NCBI GenBank assembly: GCA_002328565.1
Contig: DCUU01000049.1
Span: 1-13,808, forward strand
Length of the DNA: 13,808 bases
Direction of reading: 5' to 3'
Source: Candidatus Moranbacteria bacterium UBA2206
GTDB lineage: Bacteria > Patescibacteriota > Minisyncoccia > Moranbacterales > UBA2206
Shown here: positions 13,541 through 13,808 of the stretch, piece by piece
How positions within the stretch are numbered: position 1 is the stretch's first letter
How the letters are laid out: each line of letters begins with the position of its first letter
The notes under the pieces: model-generated
Told to the model about the DNA's origin: nothing
The model's database searches: none
The model's input: only the letters and a program-made list of their open reading frames with translations
Translations under genes and position numbers: made by a program

Positions 13541-13708
13541 TTACTTTTTCCAATCTCGAATCAAAACCCCACCCCTCACTTTTTTCATTGTCACTTTTTG
13601 TTTCTCTTTCCATCCAAGCTCGGTGATGATTTCTTTGGGCAGAGTGACTGCCAAACTTGTTTTTCCTACCCGCGTAATCTTGCGAGTGTTTTTGTCTTTT
13701 AGCTTCAT
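13541..13708 (-). CDS. Short AbrB/MazE-type DNA-binding protein
   Basis: A 55-aa protein starting at the ATG at 13708 and ending with TAA at 13543-13541. RKITRVGKTSLAVTLPKEII (9-28), ELGW (30-33), then KEKQKVTMKKVRGGVLIRDW fits the SpoVT-AbrB swapped-hairpin fold (R-x-V-G-x-S-x-x-V-T-L-P-K-x-I-x-x-x-L-G-W). Family members bind AT-rich DNA as dimers, either as global regulators or as the antitoxin of a MazEF-like pair. The residues downstream in this short protein are too few for an antitoxin tail, and no toxin gene adjoins it downstream. The ATG overlaps the stop codon of a possible upstream membrane-protein frame (ATGA). A candidate promoter and tandem repeat lie upstream. No SD. Confidence 0.85.
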   Translation of the reverse strand: MKLKDKNTRKITRVGKTSLAVTLPKEIITELGWKEKQKVTMKKVRGGVLIRDWKK

Positions 13709-13808
13709 ATAATTATTTTAGTAAGTATTAAAGTAAGTATTAAAATTATATACCCAGAAAAGAGGAGAATCAAATGCTTTCTTTTAAATAGTTTTTCCCA
13801 GAAGGTAA
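13705..13808 (-). CDS. Possible C-terminal end of a membrane protein (partial, weak)
   Basis: This frame enters from the right edge and ends with TGA at 13707-13705, giving 33 residues: a basic stretch EKLFKRKH then a hydrophobic helix (LILLFSGYIILILTLILTKI). Its stop overlaps the abrB ATG as ATGA, a common translational coupling arrangement. The stretch is short and AT-rich, and the same bases contain a good promoter, so it may be non-coding. It is reported because of the overlap and the charge-then-helix pattern. Confidence 0.3.
   Translation of the reverse strand, partial: TFWEKLFKRKHLILLFSGYIILILTLILTKIII
13721..13744. repeat. Tandem 12-base direct repeat upstream of abrB
   Basis: GTAAGTATTAAA is repeated exactly at 13721-13732 and 13733-13744. 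The repeats span the predicted transcription start (near 13738) and sit beside the -10, as operators of a self-regulating DNA-binding protein often do. They also fall inside the weak membrane-protein frame, where they encode LT-LI-LT-type repeats. Confidence 0.7.
13745..13773 (-). promoter_or_regulatory. Candidate promoter of abrB
   Basis: On the minus strand TTGATT (13773-13768, 4 of 6) is followed by a 17-base spacer and a perfect TATAAT (13750-13745). The predicted +1 is near 13738, about 30 bases before the ATG at 13708. Confidence 0.55.

Noticed and set aside
13541..13708. The AbrB-type gene as the antitoxin of a toxin-antitoxin pair
   Set aside because: No toxin-like frame follows on the same strand before the SemiSWEET-like gene, and the protein lacks a toxin-binding C-terminal tail.
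1..13808. CRISPR arrays, tRNA genes and insertion sequences
   Set aside because: No regularly spaced direct repeats, cloverleaf-like sequences or transposase-like frames were found by eye. The only direct tandem repeat noticed is the two-copy 12-mer at 13721-13744.

Overview
Organism. This is an AT-rich bacterial chromosome segment using the standard stop codons, with short intergenic gaps and a mix of compact housekeeping genes and small orphan membrane or Zn-binding proteins. The gene types (a short ABC-F ATPase, a YtxH-like protein beside a small single-pass membrane protein, a short AbrB-domain protein, a two-repeat PQ-loop-like membrane protein and an SD-less six-gene run) look like a Patescibacteria/CPR (Parcubacteria-type) genome. 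That is an inference from protein style, not a phylogenetic result. No tRNA, rRNA, CRISPR array, transposase or phage structural gene was seen.

Layout. Positions 1-1914 (minus) hold the N-terminus of purD, with a strong promoter and structured leader, downstream of an ABC-F ATPase. Positions 2025-2857 (plus) hold a start-less remnant of an lmo0937/DUF5670-type mini membrane protein, then a single-pass membrane protein and a YtxH-like protein. Positions 2874-3552 (plus) hold a near-consensus promoter whose predicted +1 is the A of an ATG, a 13-codon mini-ORF ending in the loop of an intrinsic terminator, then a 48-aa orphan and an HNH-like Zn protein, closed by a bidirectional terminator. Positions 9413-3570 (minus) form an apparent six-gene operon: rsgA, an EamA/DMT exporter, a PfkB adenosine-kinase-like sugar kinase, ahcY, a SAM methyltransferase and a PQ-loop-like membrane protein. 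Positions 9572-11514 (plus) hold a CPA2 antiporter with a TrkA-N domain, its extended -10 promoter and terminators. Positions 13304-11556 (minus) hold a SemiSWEET-like protein, a 109-aa orphan and a 247-aa orphan, with strong Shine-Dalgarno (SD) sites, TTGACA promoters and conspicuous palindromes. Positions 13541-13808 (minus) hold a short AbrB-domain gene and the possible C-terminus of a membrane protein that overlaps its start.

How the genes fit together. The clearest pathway is S-adenosylhomocysteine disposal. AhcY splits SAH to adenosine and homocysteine, the PfkB kinase could turn adenosine into AMP, and a methyltransferase (a SAH producer) is in the same operon. The EamA transporter may export or import a related small metabolite, but its substrate cannot be read from sequence.

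Translation signals fall into two classes. The purD start, the 48-aa and HNH genes, and the three-gene cluster at 11556-13304 have clear AGGAGG-type SDs. ABC-F, the YtxH pair, the six-gene operon, the antiporter and abrB have little or none. The SD-led genes are mostly orphans with structured leaders, and they are the best place to look for something new.
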